This document shows, in pieces, positions 49,657 through 62,198 of a stretch of DNA of 64,000 bases. Positions within the stretch are counted from its first letter, which is position 1. Every line of letters begins with the position of its first letter. The notes under the pieces are model-generated. The model had not been told where the DNA came from. It searched no databases and saw nothing but the letters and a program-made list of their open reading frames with translations. The stretch lies in the NCBI GenBank assembly GCA_949775045.1, contig OX459104.1:9719655-9783654 (forward strand). The letters run 5' to 3'. The translations under genes were made by a program, and so were the position numbers. This DNA is from Metridium senile (taxonomy: Eukaryota; Cnidaria; Anthozoa; Actiniaria; Metridiidae).

Positions 49657-50857
49657 CTATAGTGGTTATACGGTAGGAAAATTGAGATATAATTTTAAAT
49701 ATTTAATTTGACTAAAATGATAGAGTACAAATACTAAAAGTGTGCAACATAAATACAACTAAATACTGCTAAATTATATGCTAATTCTATTGTTCTCTAT
49801 TGTTTAATCAACACTATTTAGTGGTAAATAGTGCAAAGTATTGCACACTTTTAGTGTTTGTACTCTACTGTGTGCAATTTTTGTTTTAGAACGTTATAGG
49901 TTATTCATTTCATTATAATTGATCGATTATTTGAATGATATGTTCATTAACCATTCTAAATCATAATTCATCATCTGCCGTATATTGCCCAAACAATCAT
50001 GTATACGTACATTTGCTAATTAACCTACTTGTTTAGTTATTAATATCCATTTAGTTGTTTATATATACTTGATAGTTCATCAATTGATTTATTCATGTAT
50101 TTATTAACTCAGTAATGCAATTTCCATATAATAAAATTACCAAAATGTACAAAAACTGTAGCGATATGAAAAAATCCAAAACTCATACGAAAATAGTTTG
50201 TTTTCATACCATATCAAGCCGGCTAACGAATTATTGTAAAATATAGTTCAAGAAATACCTCGATCTGTCATATTTCGTCCTTTCAGTGCTTTCAAAACTC
50301 GCATGATGTCGGACGAAACATCCTACCCAATTCTATGTTTTGTATTTAGAAAAAATAACGTTTTAAAAATATTTGCTATAGCGTAGATTTTTTAGGCTCT
50401 TTCAGTTAAGCCTAACGAAAATGAAGAGTCCCGTGCAAATTTCAAGGTTTATGTCGCGCTGAAGCACAAATAGAAGTTTGTACTTTATTCAGCGTTTTTG
50501 TACTTTATTGTGCGTGCGCACATCGTATACTCGAATCGAACGTCCAAAATGCGTCACATTAACTCTATCATTACGATTATGATAATATGATTGCGACTTT
50601 ATTATGATTATCATGATCAGGGTCATAATCAGTATCATTATTGCAAATGCCGTCATAATTGTTATCAAGCTTACCACTAGTTTGATCATTATATAATTAT
50701 AATTATAACTTTCAATAACTCCACCTATCGTTCATGTTACTATTTAATTTTTTGTTATCATTATCATAATTACCATATTTTTATCTCTAACTATATGTTC
50801 ATACTGAAAGTATTTCAAATTAAATAAATGACAAAGTTCCCATTTCTTCCTACATAG
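49657..50857 (+). other. Gene B last intron or 3' region
   Basis: AT-rich, with a foldback MITE at 49721-49867 and ATTATGAT-rich low-complexity sequence at 50560-50780. No coding sequence is seen. Confidence 0.5.
49721..49867. mobile_element. Foldback MITE
   Basis: TAGAGTACAAATACTAAAAG is mirrored by CTTTTAGTGTTTGTACTCTA. It is non-coding. Confidence 0.75.
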
Positions 50858-50978
50858 ATGCTGCAAAACAAAGGCAAAGAAAAGCAAATGGTCCAGAATG
50901 TGAATCTTTTGTCAATGCGCCGATACAAATGAAACTATTCTTTACAGTAACCCAGCTTCACGCCCTGAGCTGAATTAG
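50858..50978 (+). pseudogene. Gene B former cytoplasmic-tail exon, frame-broken
   Basis: This aligns over its full length with gene A 1643-1763. Read piecewise it contains CCKTKAKKSK, MVQNVNLLSMRRY and NETILYSNPASRPELN in three different frames. That implies a one-base loss in an A run and a one-base gain after RRY. The LYSNP motif corresponds to FYNNP of gene A. With the upstream stop at 49656 the exon is not translated as it stands. Confidence 0.65.
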
Positions 50979-51834
50979 AATGAGACAATAGCGTTTTCAA
51001 AAGCGTGAAATTCATCGCTTATAAAAGTTAATTGTAAACACATCCATGTGATTTCGCTGGTATCTATCTTTTTAGTTGGTATCTCGTTTCTCTATAAATG
51101 TTGCCAGTTCGGTGCAAATTTCAAATCCACTCCCGTTCAGTCCACGAGTCTATATTGATGTTCCAGAAACCATTTGACCAGTTTTCACCTAACGGCAACT
51201 GTTGTATGAAGCTTTAAAAAGCAAGTAGTAAAAGAAACGTTGGCGTTTTCCCTGTACATATTGATTCAAACGTGTATTTCAGTGTTTTTCTTCGACAGTT
51301 GAGACGTTTTTGATTTCTTTTTTTTAACCAATTATTAATAAAAACAAATAAAAACAAAGCTTTGGAGTCCGCCAACTTTGTTGACCTTTGGCAAGACATA
51401 TTTCATCTGTGGGGGGTAGGATATTGTTTTGTAACCTGAAAACGAGGTAGTTAATTGTAAACTTTGTTTATTTGGTGTGAACGCAAAATGTATTTAACTT
51501 ACAATCATGTGCAAAATTGTTGGGTCATTGTCACATTTTTATGAGCGTTTTTGTTTGAGTTTCAAAAAAAATACAAGAAGTATCGATTTGAATCCCCCTT
51601 TCCCCCCTGAGCAATGTTGATTTCTCTTCCAAATGACAAACGTTTCAAATTCCAAAAATTCAACATTTATACGGGGGAGAGGAGTCAACAGAAAAAATAT
51701 GTTGAAATATTTTCCATGTAAAAACAAGATAATGTCCCAAGGTATTTTGCACATGACTATAAGTTAGTTAATCGAAGTTAGTGAAAACTGTAAATAAATA
51801 AACATGTTTAGTTGGCGTAAATGGGGTATCAGTG
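50979..51834. other. Intergenic between genes B and C
   Basis: Contains an imperfect inverted-repeat element at 51498-51763 (CTTACAATCATGTGCAAAAT and its mirror with mismatches). No gene is seen. Confidence 0.5.
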
Positions 51835-52035
51835 TGTTTTTTTTTCTATCTCTAATTTAGTGCTTTATAGTTTATGTAGAAAAATAAAAAGCTAAAAGGA
51901 CTAGCATTGATATTTCTATTTTGCTATCTATTACGTCACAGTCGTGTTTACATATTCTCATACAAACAAACCTCTTGACCAATAAGAGCGTACGTACTAT
52001 ATAAATTACTTTATAAACTACTTTATTATACAACT
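51835..52035 (+). repeat. Truncated, diverged unit of the first-exon array
   Basis: Homologous to the last part of each array unit (for example 54177-54365), including GCGTAC and TTGACCAATAAGAGC-like blocks. It lacks the signal-peptide exon. Confidence 0.65.
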
Positions 52036-52507
52036 GTGACGTAAATTTAAGATATAAGGTATCATTTGCGGGCAAATATGAGACGCTATTACCCCGAGCT
52101 CGAGGGCCAAATAACCCGTCTTTTGCCCTCCAAAAAACCAAAACTTTAACCAAAATGGCCCAAATAACCGTTTTTTGTCGTCTGAAACTCAGCCAGAAAA
52201 TAAGAATGACGTATATTGTTATGAAAAATCTCAGTTAAACTTTTCTATCCGGAAACCTAACTAACTTTGGAAAATAAAAGAACATAAAAAGCGGTCGTAA
52301 AACGACTGTTCAGTCACAGCCTTTTTCAAGGCGTTATCAAAAGCAAAATAAGCTTATAAAATGACTTTAAAATAAAAGGGGTAAATATAAGGCTTTTTTC
52401 AATGAGAAATTTTCGCCCCTCGTGTAAATGACAAACTTTCCTTTCGTGCGTTGCGTGACATGGTGGCGTCATCTTAATCGATAGCCAATGAGGTTTTTGA
52501 CATTATG

Positions 52508-52735
52508 GCGCGATTTACACGGTACCGGATGAATTTTTGACCGGTCAAAAGATTGTCCTGGACATGCTGTACACACGGAACCGATCAACATTTTCGCTCT
52601 GTTCAGACGACTATTTGAACAGTTAGGCGTCCAAATTATTGCTCGTTTAGCGTGGTCCAGTGTGAACGGAACCCCTAAGCGGATGTTTTTTTTTTTGAAC
52701 GGTCAAAAATTCGTCCGGTACCGTGTAAACGTTGC
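52508..52735. mobile_element. MITE with inverted ends
   Basis: GATTTACACGGTACCGGATG and TTTTTGACCGGTCAAAA at the left are mirrored at 52695-52735. It is non-coding and lies directly left of the array. Confidence 0.7.
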
Positions 52736-53575
52736 CTATGTCAATCAAAACTAGAGCAAGAAATATCTTACATTTTCCAAGGCTTTGTTTTGATTCTATC
52801 TCCGCGCGCTGAATCTCCGAAAGGTTATAATTTTGAGTAAAAATGCTATAGAAATTACAATAAACAGTAAGTTGTATAATACATCCCTTACTAGATATTT
52901 TCTTGGGTATTACGGGCTGACATTGTACCCAAAGGCTCGGCAAAATACGTACGCAACTCGTAAAATATCAGCCCGTAATATCCAAGAAAATATCTAATAA
53001 GTGGTATGTATCAACTGATTAAAGCTGTAGATTCCTTTTTTTGATTATTATGTAATTGAATGTGATCTTGGCTGGCGAATCATTAGTTTTATTTGATTTT
53101 GATAGTCGAGTGGCTCCTTACATCCAGTTACCGCTGACGTTTTGTTTGTAACAGCAGTATAGCAAAAATAGGATCGAATATGACAAGCAGGCACTGCGTG
53201 AGACTCAATATTAATTAAATTAGTGCATTAGGAAATATATGTACGAAACATTGAAGCACTTGAATGTTCCCTAGTAAGCACAACCAGCATAATTATGTCA
53301 CAATGTTCAATTTCGATCCATAGAGTCCATTAAAAAAAAAGACTTTGTTTAAGAATATTTCCAAAAAAAACAAAAGCTATATAGATATAGATATATAGTC
53401 AACCATCCAAGACTACTTTATTATGTTTTGTTTTGGAATTTTCTAGAATACTTTCACTGCGCATGCTTAGCTTATATTTCCGGGTCTATTTGCCAAAAAC
53501 GTTTGCTCAATAGCTTCAAAATGCAATCGCTACAGATGGCAATTCTTTAAGGCTTGCTAGTGACTATTTGCAAAG

Positions 53576-53630
53576 ATGTACGGCAGTTGTATTTGCATCT
53601 GCTTTGCTTTGAGTCTAGCAAGAACCGAAG
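53576..53630 (+). CDS. Candidate alternative first exon 1 of gene C: signal peptide
   Basis: ATG in CAAAGATGT context; MYGSCICICFALSLARTE, then donor GAAG|GTATGT in phase 1. It is homologous to gene B exon 1. A uORF (MQSLQMAIL) lies at 53521-53550, and a TATATT box candidate is near 53473. Splicing to 61917 would keep frame but is unproven. Confidence 0.55.
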
Positions 53631-55336
53631 GTATGTAATTACAAAAATAATGAAAACTCTGGATGTATTGTTTAAGCAATTGTTTGTTATTAATTAACTA
53701 TCGCAACGATAAATTTATTTCTTGATGAGTAATTTCGATAGAAAAAAGTTACATGTTTATTTCATATCGGATAACCTAGAGTTTCAAAAGCTTCCCTAGC
53801 TAGCTAATTATCAATTTGGATGCTCTTTTTACTTTAAGTTTGCAAACTTTCAAATTACCTAAGATATTCTCTTGAGAGCAATAACAAAGCTCTGCAGCTC
53901 TTCCTTTAGTTTACAACTTGGCATAACTTCTTGTAAACGATATATACGCATTAGCCATAATGGTTATCAGGGCTGATCTCATAGTCTTATCATATAAGAA
54001 AATAATGGTATTTTGCTGGCAGCCGTATATTTTCTTGTCTATACGGCAAACTCAATAGAGCGTAATCATAACTTATATTCATTAATATAGGCTTTTCTTT
54101 TTCATAATTATATAGTTTGGCTCGAATTTTGCATCGGATTGTTTCAATGATTTTTAGTGGTTTTCTTAGTATTTTGTTTTTCCTCTCTAAATTAGTGCTT
54201 TATTTTTTGGTACGAAGTTTTAAAACGCAAACAAAGTCGAGAATTTATCTTGCTATATATTGCTATTGTGTCACAGCCGTGTTTACATCCTCTTATGCAA
54301 ACACAATTCTTGACCAATAAGAGCTCTAGCGTACACACTTTATCAATTACTTTATAAACTACTGTATCGATTGATTAAAGATGTAGAATAATTTGCTGTT
54401 CATAGTCGAGTAGCTCCTTGCATCCAGCTACGACTGACTTTGTTTTGTAACCAGAGAAAGCAAATTAAAAACGAATACAACCTGGCACTGCGTGATACTA
54501 AGTAGAGCGAGAAATATCTTACATTTTACTGGCTTTTCCAAGGCTTTGTTTTGATTCTATCTCCGCGCGCTGAATCTCCGAAAGGTTATAATTTTGAGTA
54601 AAAATGCTATAGAAATTACAATAAACAGTAAGTTGTATAATACATCCCTTACTAGATATTTTCTTGGGTATTACGGGCTGACATTGTACCCAGAGGCTCG
54701 GCAAAATACGTACGCAACTCGTAAAATATCAGCCCGTAATATCCAATAAAATATCTAATAAGTGGTATGTATCAACTGATTAAAGCTGTAGATTCCTTTT
54801 TTTGATTATTATGTAATTGAATGTGATCTTGGCTGGCGAATCATTAGTTTTATTTGATTTTGATAGTCGAGTGGCTCCTTACATCCAGTTACCGCTGACG
54901 TTTTGTTTGTAACAGCAGTATAGCAAAAATAGGATCGAACATGACAAGCAGGCACTGCGTGAGACTCAATATTAATTAAATTAGTGCATTAGGAAATATA
55001 TGTACGAAACATTGAAGCACTTGAATGTTCCCTAGTAAGCACAACCAGCATAATTATGTCACAATGTTCAATTTCGATCCATAGAGTCCATTAAAAAAAA
55101 AGACTTTGTTTAAGAATATTTCCAAAAAAAACAAAAGCTATATAGATATAGATATATAGTCAACCATCCAAGACTACTTTATTATGTTTTGTTTTGGAAT
55201 TTTCTAGAATACTTTCACTGCGCATGCTTAGCTTATATTTCCGGGTCTATTTGCCAAAAACGTTTGCTCAATAGCTTCAAAATGCAATCGCTACAGATGG
55301 CAATTCTTTAAGGCTTGCTAGTGACTATTTGCAAAG

Positions 55337-55391
55337 ATGTACGGCAGTTGTATTTGCATCTGCTTTGCTTTGAGTCTAGCAAGAACCGAAG
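55337..55391 (+). CDS. Candidate alternative first exon 2 of gene C
   Basis: Identical to 53576-53630 in sequence, uORF and donor; array unit 2. Confidence 0.5.
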
Positions 55392-57097
55392 GTATGTAAT
55401 TACAAAAATAATGAAAACTCTGGATGTATTGTTTAAGCAATTGTTTGTTATTAATTAACTATCGCAACGATAAATTTATTTCTTGATGAGTAATTTCGAT
55501 AGAAAAAAGTTACATGTTTATTTCATATCGGATAACCTAGAGTTTCAAAAGCTTCCCTAGCTAGCTAATTATCAATTTGGATGCTCTTTTTACTTTAAGT
55601 TTGCAAACTTTCAAATTACCTAAGATATTCTCTTGAGAGCAATAACAAAGCTCTGCAGCTCTTCCTTTAGTTTACAACTTGGCATAACTTCTTGTAAACG
55701 ATATATACGCATTAGCCATAATGGTTATCAGGGCTGATCTCATAGTCTTATCATATAAGAAAATAATGGTATTTTGCTGGCAGCCGTATATTTTCTTGTC
55801 TATACGGCAAACTCAATAGAGCGTAATCATAACTTATATTCATTAATATAGGCTTTTCTTTTTCATAATTATATAGTTTGGCTCGAATTTTGCATCGGAT
55901 TGTTTCAATGATTTTTAGTGGTTTTCTTAGTATTTTGTTTTTCCTCTCTAAATTAGTGCTTTATTTTTTGGTACGAAGTTTTAAAACGCAAACAAAGTCG
56001 AGAATTTATCTTGCTATATATTGCTATTGTGTCACAGCCGTGTTTACATCCTCTTATGCAAACACAATTCTTGACCAATAAGAGCTCTAGCGTACACACT
56101 TTATCAATTACTTTATAAACTACTGTATCGATTGATTAAAGATGTAGAATAATTTGCTGTTCATAGTCGAGTAGCTCCTTGCATCCAGCTACGACTGACT
56201 TTGTTTTGTAACCAGAGAAAGCAAATTAAAAACGAATACAACCTGGCACTGCGTGATACTAAGTAGAGCGAGAAATATCTTACATTTTACTGGCTTTTCC
56301 AAGGCTTTGTTTTGATTCTATCTCCGCGCGCTGAATCTCCGAAAGGTTATAATTTTGAGTAAAAATGCTATAGAAATTACAATAAACAGTAAGTTGTATA
56401 ATACATCCCTTACTAGATATTTTCTTGGGTATTACGGGCTGACATTGTACCCAGAGGCTCGGCAAAATACGTACGCAACTCGTAAAATATCAGCCCGTAA
56501 TATCCAATAAAATATCTAATAAGTGGTATGTATCAACTGATTAAAGCTGTAGATTCCTTTTTTTGATTATTATGTAATTGAATGTGATCTTGGCTGGCGA
56601 ATCATTAGTTTTATTTGATTTTGATAGTCGAGTGGCTCCTTACATCCAGTTACCGCTGACGTTTTGTTTGTAACAGCAGTATAGCAAAAATAGGATCGAA
56701 CATGACAAGCAGGCACTGCGTGAGACTCAATATTAATTAAATTAGTGCATTAGGAAATATATGTACGAAACATTGAAGCACTTGAATGTTCCCTAGTAAG
56801 CACAACCAGCATAATTATGTCACAATGTTCAATTTCGATCCATAGAGTCCATTAAAAAAAAAGACTTTGTTTAAGAATATTTCCAAAAAAAACAAAAGCT
56901 ATATAGATATAGATATATAGTCAACCATCCAAGACTACTTTATTATGTTTTGTTTTGGAATTTTCTAGAATACTTTCACTGCGCATGCTTAGCTTATATT
57001 TCCGGGTCTATTTGCCAAAAACGTTTGCTCAATAGCTTCAAAATGCAATCGCTACAGATGGCAATTCTTTAAGGCTTGCTAGTGACTATTTGCAAAG

Positions 57098-57152
57098 ATG
57101 TACGGCAGTTGTATTTGCATCTGCTTTGCTTTGAGTCTAGCAAGAACCGAAG
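57098..57152 (+). CDS. Candidate alternative first exon 3 of gene C
   Basis: Identical copy in array unit 3. Confidence 0.5.
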
Positions 57153-58858
57153 GTATGTAATTACAAAAATAATGAAAACTCTGGATGTATTGTTTAAGCA
57201 ATTGTTTGTTATTAATTAACTATCGCAACGATAAATTTATTTCTTGATGAGTAATTTCGATAGAAAAAAGTTACATGTTTATTTCATATCGGATAACCTA
57301 GAGTTTCAAAAGCTTCCCTAGCTAGCTAATTATCAATTTGGATGCTCTTTTTACTTTAAGTTTGCAAACTTTCAAATTACCTAAGATATTCTCTTGAGAG
57401 CAATAACAAAGCTCTGCAGCTCTTCCTTTAGTTTACAACTTGGCATAACTTCTTGTAAACGATATATACGCATTAGCCATAATGGTTATCAGGGCTGATC
57501 TCATAGTCTTATCATATAAGAAAATAATGGTATTTTGCTGGCAGCCGTATATTTTCTTGTCTATACGGCAAACTCAATAGAGCGTAATCATAACTTATAT
57601 TCATTAATATAGGCTTTTCTTTTTCATAATTATATAGTTTGGCTCGAATTTTGCATCGGATTGTTTCAATGATTTTTAGTGGTTTTCTTAGTATTTTGTT
57701 TTTCCTCTCTAAATTAGTGCTTTATTTTTTGGTACGAAGTTTTAAAACGCAAACAAAGTCGAGAATTTATCTTGCTATATATTGCTATTGTGTCACAGCC
57801 GTGTTTACATCCTCTTATGCAAACACAATTCTTGACCAATAAGAGCTCTAGCGTACACACTTTATCAATTACTTTATAAACTACTGTATCGATTGATTAA
57901 AGATGTAGAATAATTTGCTGTTCATAGTCGAGTAGCTCCTTGCATCCAGCTACGACTGACTTTGTTTTGTAACCAGAGAAAGCAAATTAAAAACGAATAC
58001 AACCTGGCACTGCGTGATACTAAGTAGAGCGAGAAATATCTTACATTTTACTGGCTTTTCCAAGGCTTTGTTTTGATTCTATCTCCGCGCGCTGAATCTC
58101 CGAAAGGTTATAATTTTGAGTAAAAATGCTATAGAAATTACAATAAACAGTAAGTTGTATAATACATCCCTTACTAGATATTTTCTTGGGTATTACGGGC
58201 TGACATTGTACCCAGAGGCTCGGCAAAATACGTACGCAACTCGTAAAATATCAGCCCGTAATATCCAATAAAATATCTAATAAGTGGTATGTATCAACTG
58301 ATTAAAGCTGTAGATTCCTTTTTTTGATTATTATGTAATTGAATGTGATCTTGGCTGGCGAATCATTAGTTTTATTTGATTTTGATAGTCGAGTGGCTCC
58401 TTACATCCAGTTACCGCTGACGTTTTGTTTGTAACAGCAGTATAGCAAAAATAGGATCGAACATGACAAGCAGGCACTGCGTGAGACTCAATATTAATTA
58501 AATTAGTGCATTAGGAAATATATGTACGAAACATTGAAGCACTTGAATGTTCCCTAGTAAGCACAACCAGCATAATTATGTCACAATGTTCAATTTCGAT
58601 CCATAGAGTCCATTAAAAAAAAAGACTTTGTTTAAGAATATTTCCAAAAAAAACAAAAGCTATATAGATATAGATATATAGTCAACCATCCAAGACTACT
58701 TTATTATGTTTTGTTTTGGAATTTTCTAGAATACTTTCACTGCGCATGCTTAGCTTATATTTCCGGGTCTATTTGCCAAAAACGTTTGCTCAATAGCTTC
58801 AAAATGCAATCGCTACAGATGGCAATTCTTTAAGGCTTGCTAGTGACTATTTGCAAAG

Positions 58859-58913
58859 ATGTACGGCAGTTGTATTTGCATCTGCTTTGCTTTGAGTCTA
58901 GCAAGAACCGAAG
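58859..58913 (+). CDS. Candidate alternative first exon 4 of gene C
   Basis: Identical copy in array unit 4. Confidence 0.5.
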
Positions 58914-60616
58914 GTATGTAATTACAAAAATAATGACAACTCTGGATGTATTGTTTAAGCAATTGTTTGTTATTAATTAACTATCGCAACGATAAATTTA
59001 TTTCTTGATGAGTAATTTCGATAGAAAAAAGTTACATGTTTATTTCATATCGGATAACCTAGAGTTTCAAAAGCTTCCCTAGCTAGCTAATTATCAATTT
59101 GGATGCTCTTTTTACTTTAAGTTTGCAAACTTTCAAATTACCTAAGATATTCTCTTGAGAGCAATAACAAAGCTCTGCAGCTCTTCCTTTAGTTTACAAC
59201 TTGGCATAACTTCTTGTAAACGATATATACGCATTAGCCATAATGGTTATCAGGGCTGATCTCATAGTCTTATCATATAAGAAAATAATGGTATTTTGCT
59301 GGCAGCCGTATATTTTCTTGTCTATACGGCAAACTCAATAGAGCGTAATCATAACTTATATTCATTAATATAGGCTTTTCTTTTTCATAATTATATAGTT
59401 TGGCTCGAATTTTGCATCGGATTGTTTCAATGATTTTTAGTGGTTTTCTTAGTATTTTGTTTTTCCTCTCTAAATTAGTGCTTTATTTTTTGGTACGAAG
59501 TTTTAAAACGCAAACAAAGTCGAGAATTTATCTTGCTATATATTGCTATTGTGTCACAGCCGTGTTTACATCCTCTTATGCAAACACAATTCTTGACCAA
59601 TAAGAGCTCTAGCGTACACACTTTATCAATTACTTTATAAACTACTGTATCGATTGATTAAAGATGTAGAATAATTTGCTGTTCATAGTCGAGTAGCTCC
59701 TTGCATCCAGCTACGACTGACTTTGTTTTGTAACCAGAGAAAGCAAATTAAAAACGAATACAACCTGGCACTGCGTGATACTAAGTAGAGCGAGAAATAT
59801 CTTACATTTTACTGGCTTTTCCAAGGCTTTGTTTTGATTCTATCTCCGCGCGCTGAATCTCCGAAAGGTTATAATTTTGAGTAAAAATGCTATAGAAATT
59901 ACAATAAACAGTAAGTTGTATAATACATCCCTTACTAGATATTTTCTTGGGTATTACGGGCTGACATTGTACCCAGAGGCTCGGCAAAATACGTACGCAA
60001 CTCGTAAAATATCAGCCCGTAATATCCAATAAAATATCTAATAAGTGGTATGTATCAACTGATTAAAGCTGTAGATTCCTTTTTTTGATTATTATGTAAT
60101 TGAATGTGATCTTGGCTGGCGAATCATTAGTTTTATTTGATTTTGATAGTCGAGTGGCTCCTTACATCCAGTTACCGCTGACGTTTTGTTTGTAACAGCA
60201 GTATAGCAAAAATAGGATCGAACATGACAAGCAGGCACTGCGTGAGACTCAATATTAATTAAATTAGTGCATTAGGAAATATATGTACGAAACATTGAAG
60301 CACTTGAATGTTCCCTAGTAAGCACAACCAGCATAATTATGTCACAATGTTCAATTTCGATCCATAGAGTCCATTAAAAAAAAAGACTTTGTTTAAGAAT
60401 ATTTCCGAAAAAAAACAAAAGCTATATATATATATATAGTCAACCATCCAAGACTACTTTATTATGTTTTGTTTTGGAATTTTCTAGAATACTTTCACTG
60501 CGCATGCTTAGCTTATATTTCCGGGTCTATTTGCCAAAAACGTTTGCTCAATAGCTTCAAAATGCAATCGCTACAGATGGCAATTCTTTAAGGCTTGCTA
60601 GTGACTATTTGCAAAG

Positions 60617-60671
60617 ATGTACGGCAGTTGTATTTGCATCTGCTTTGCTTTGAGTCTAGCAAGAACCGAAG
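60617..60671 (+). CDS. Candidate alternative first exon 5 of gene C
   Basis: Identical signal-peptide exon in unit 5, although the surrounding intron sequence of this unit has diverged. Confidence 0.5.
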
Positions 60672-61699
60672 GTATGTAATTACAAAAATAATGAAAACTC
60701 TGGATGTATAGTTTAAGCAATTGTTTGTTATTAATTAACTATCGCAACGATAAATTTCTTTGTCGATGAGTAATTTCGATAGAAAAAAGTTACATGTTTA
60801 TTTCATATCGGATAACCTAGACTTTCTAAAGCTTCCCTAGCTAATTAAGATATTCACTTGGGAGCAATAACAAAGCTCTGCAGCTCTTCCTTTAGTTTAC
60901 AACTTGACATAACTTCTTGTAAAAGATATATACGCATTAGCCATAATAGTTAGCAGGGCTGATCTCATAGTCTAATCATATAAGAAAATAATGGTATGTT
61001 GTTGGCAGCCGTATATTTTCTTGTCTAAACGGCAAACTCAATAGAGCGTAATCATAACTTATATTCATTGATATATATAGGCTTTTCTTTTTCATAATTA
61101 AATAGTTTGTCTCGAGTTTTGCATTGGATTGTTTCATTGATTTTTAGTGGTTTTCCTAGTGTTTTTTTTTTCCTCTCTAAATTAGTGGTTTTTTTTTGGT
61201 GCGAAGTTTTAAAACGCAAACAAAGTCTAAAATTGATCTTGCTATATATTGCTATTGCGTCACAGCAGTGTTTACATCCTCTCATGCAAACACAATTCTT
61301 GACCAATAAGAGCGCTACGTACACACTTTATCAATTACTTTATAAACTACTGTATCGATTGATTAAAGATTTAGATTTATTTGCTGTTCATAGTCGAGTA
61401 GCTCCTTGCATCCAGCTACGACTGACTTTGTTTTGTAACCAGAAAAAGCAAATTAGAAACGAACACAACCTGGCACTGCGTGATACTAAAAGGCAATAAT
61501 AAACAGTTTATTACGAACTAGATGTACCTATTTTTGAAGTACTTTTATAGTGATCCTCTTTTTTCCAAAATACTTTCACTGCGGATGCTTGGTTTTATTT
61601 CTGGGTCTATTATTTACCAAAAACGTTTGCTTAACAACTTCAAAATGCAATCGCTACAAAGTAGATTATTCTAAGGCTTGTTAGTGATCATTTGCAAAG

Positions 61700-61754
61700 A
61701 TGTACATCAGTTTTCTTTGCATCTGTTTTTCTTTGAGTTTAAAAAGAACTGAAG
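61700..61754 (+). CDS. Gene C proximal exon 1: signal peptide
   Basis: ATG in CAAAGATGT context; MYISFLCICFSLSLKRTE, donor GAAG|GTGTGT, phase 1. It lies only 162 bases upstream of the FN3 exon, so it is the default first exon. Its uORF at 61645-61674 keeps nine codons (MQSLQSRLF). Confidence 0.65.
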
Positions 61755-61916
61755 GTGTGTATTTACAAACGATTATAAAAACGTGCAGAAACGAGCAGAA
61801 ACTCTGAGAGTGCGCTACATAATTTCCAATTATATACCCCTTTGAATGTAGTGGAATTATATATATTCAAATATTATTGCCTACTAATTAAATCTACTTT
61901 TCTTTTTAAATGTCAG

Positions 61917-62198
61917 CAAGAATTACCAGTCCCACTGGCTTAAGTGTTACCAACATAAATGCAACTACTGTGGTAGCACGTTGGAACCCAATAACCAGAG
62001 AACATGTTCAGGGTGTTCTCGTTGGATACATTTTACAACTGCATAAACATAATTCACCACAGTTCTTTCGAACGCCCGAAACAAAAGAAACCAGTATTGT
62101 GATTAAGGATCTTCAGCCTAGTGTGGACTACTTACTAAGTGTTCAAGGCTATACTGCCAATGAGACAGGGATGCCATCATACCGTTTCTTTTCCATAC
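61917..62198 (+). CDS. Gene C exon 2: FN3-1 (alpha type)
   Basis: A 282-nt phase 1-1 exon, acceptor AAATGTCAG, donor AC|GTAAGT. It contains TSPTGLSVTNINATTVVARW, VLVGYILQLH, YLLSVQGYTANETG and FSIR. It is closest to gene B exon 2. Confidence 0.82.

Larger units (their letters stand above)
52752..61489 (+). repeat. Tandem array of five 1.76-kb units carrying gene C first exons
   Basis: Units begin at about 52752, 54503, 56264, 58025 and 59786. Units 2, 3 and 4 are exactly 1761 bp by my alignment and almost identical (one difference noticed at 58937). Unit 1 lacks ten bases and has scattered substitutions. Unit 5 diverges and has deletions in its second half. Each unit holds a short foldback (52888-53004 in unit 1), a 5' UTR-like stretch, a 9-codon uORF, the signal-peptide exon and donor, then intron-like sequence ending with a CCAAT-containing block. 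ORFs of 61-67 codons recurring in the units are not conserved in the older copies. Confidence 0.85.

Noticed and set aside
52647..52943. Minus-strand ORF starting MPSLWVQ, repeated in each unit
   Set aside because: It overlaps the short inverted repeat and changes its end between units; no protein features.
54117..54320. 67-codon hydrophobic ORF repeated in units of the array (54117, 55878, 57639, 59400)
   Set aside because: Its conservation only reflects the near-identity of the units; frame is lost in unit 5 and in gene B's homologous region.
61107..61499. 130-codon ORF in array unit 5
   Set aside because: It arises from indels in the diverged unit and does not match frames of units 1-4.
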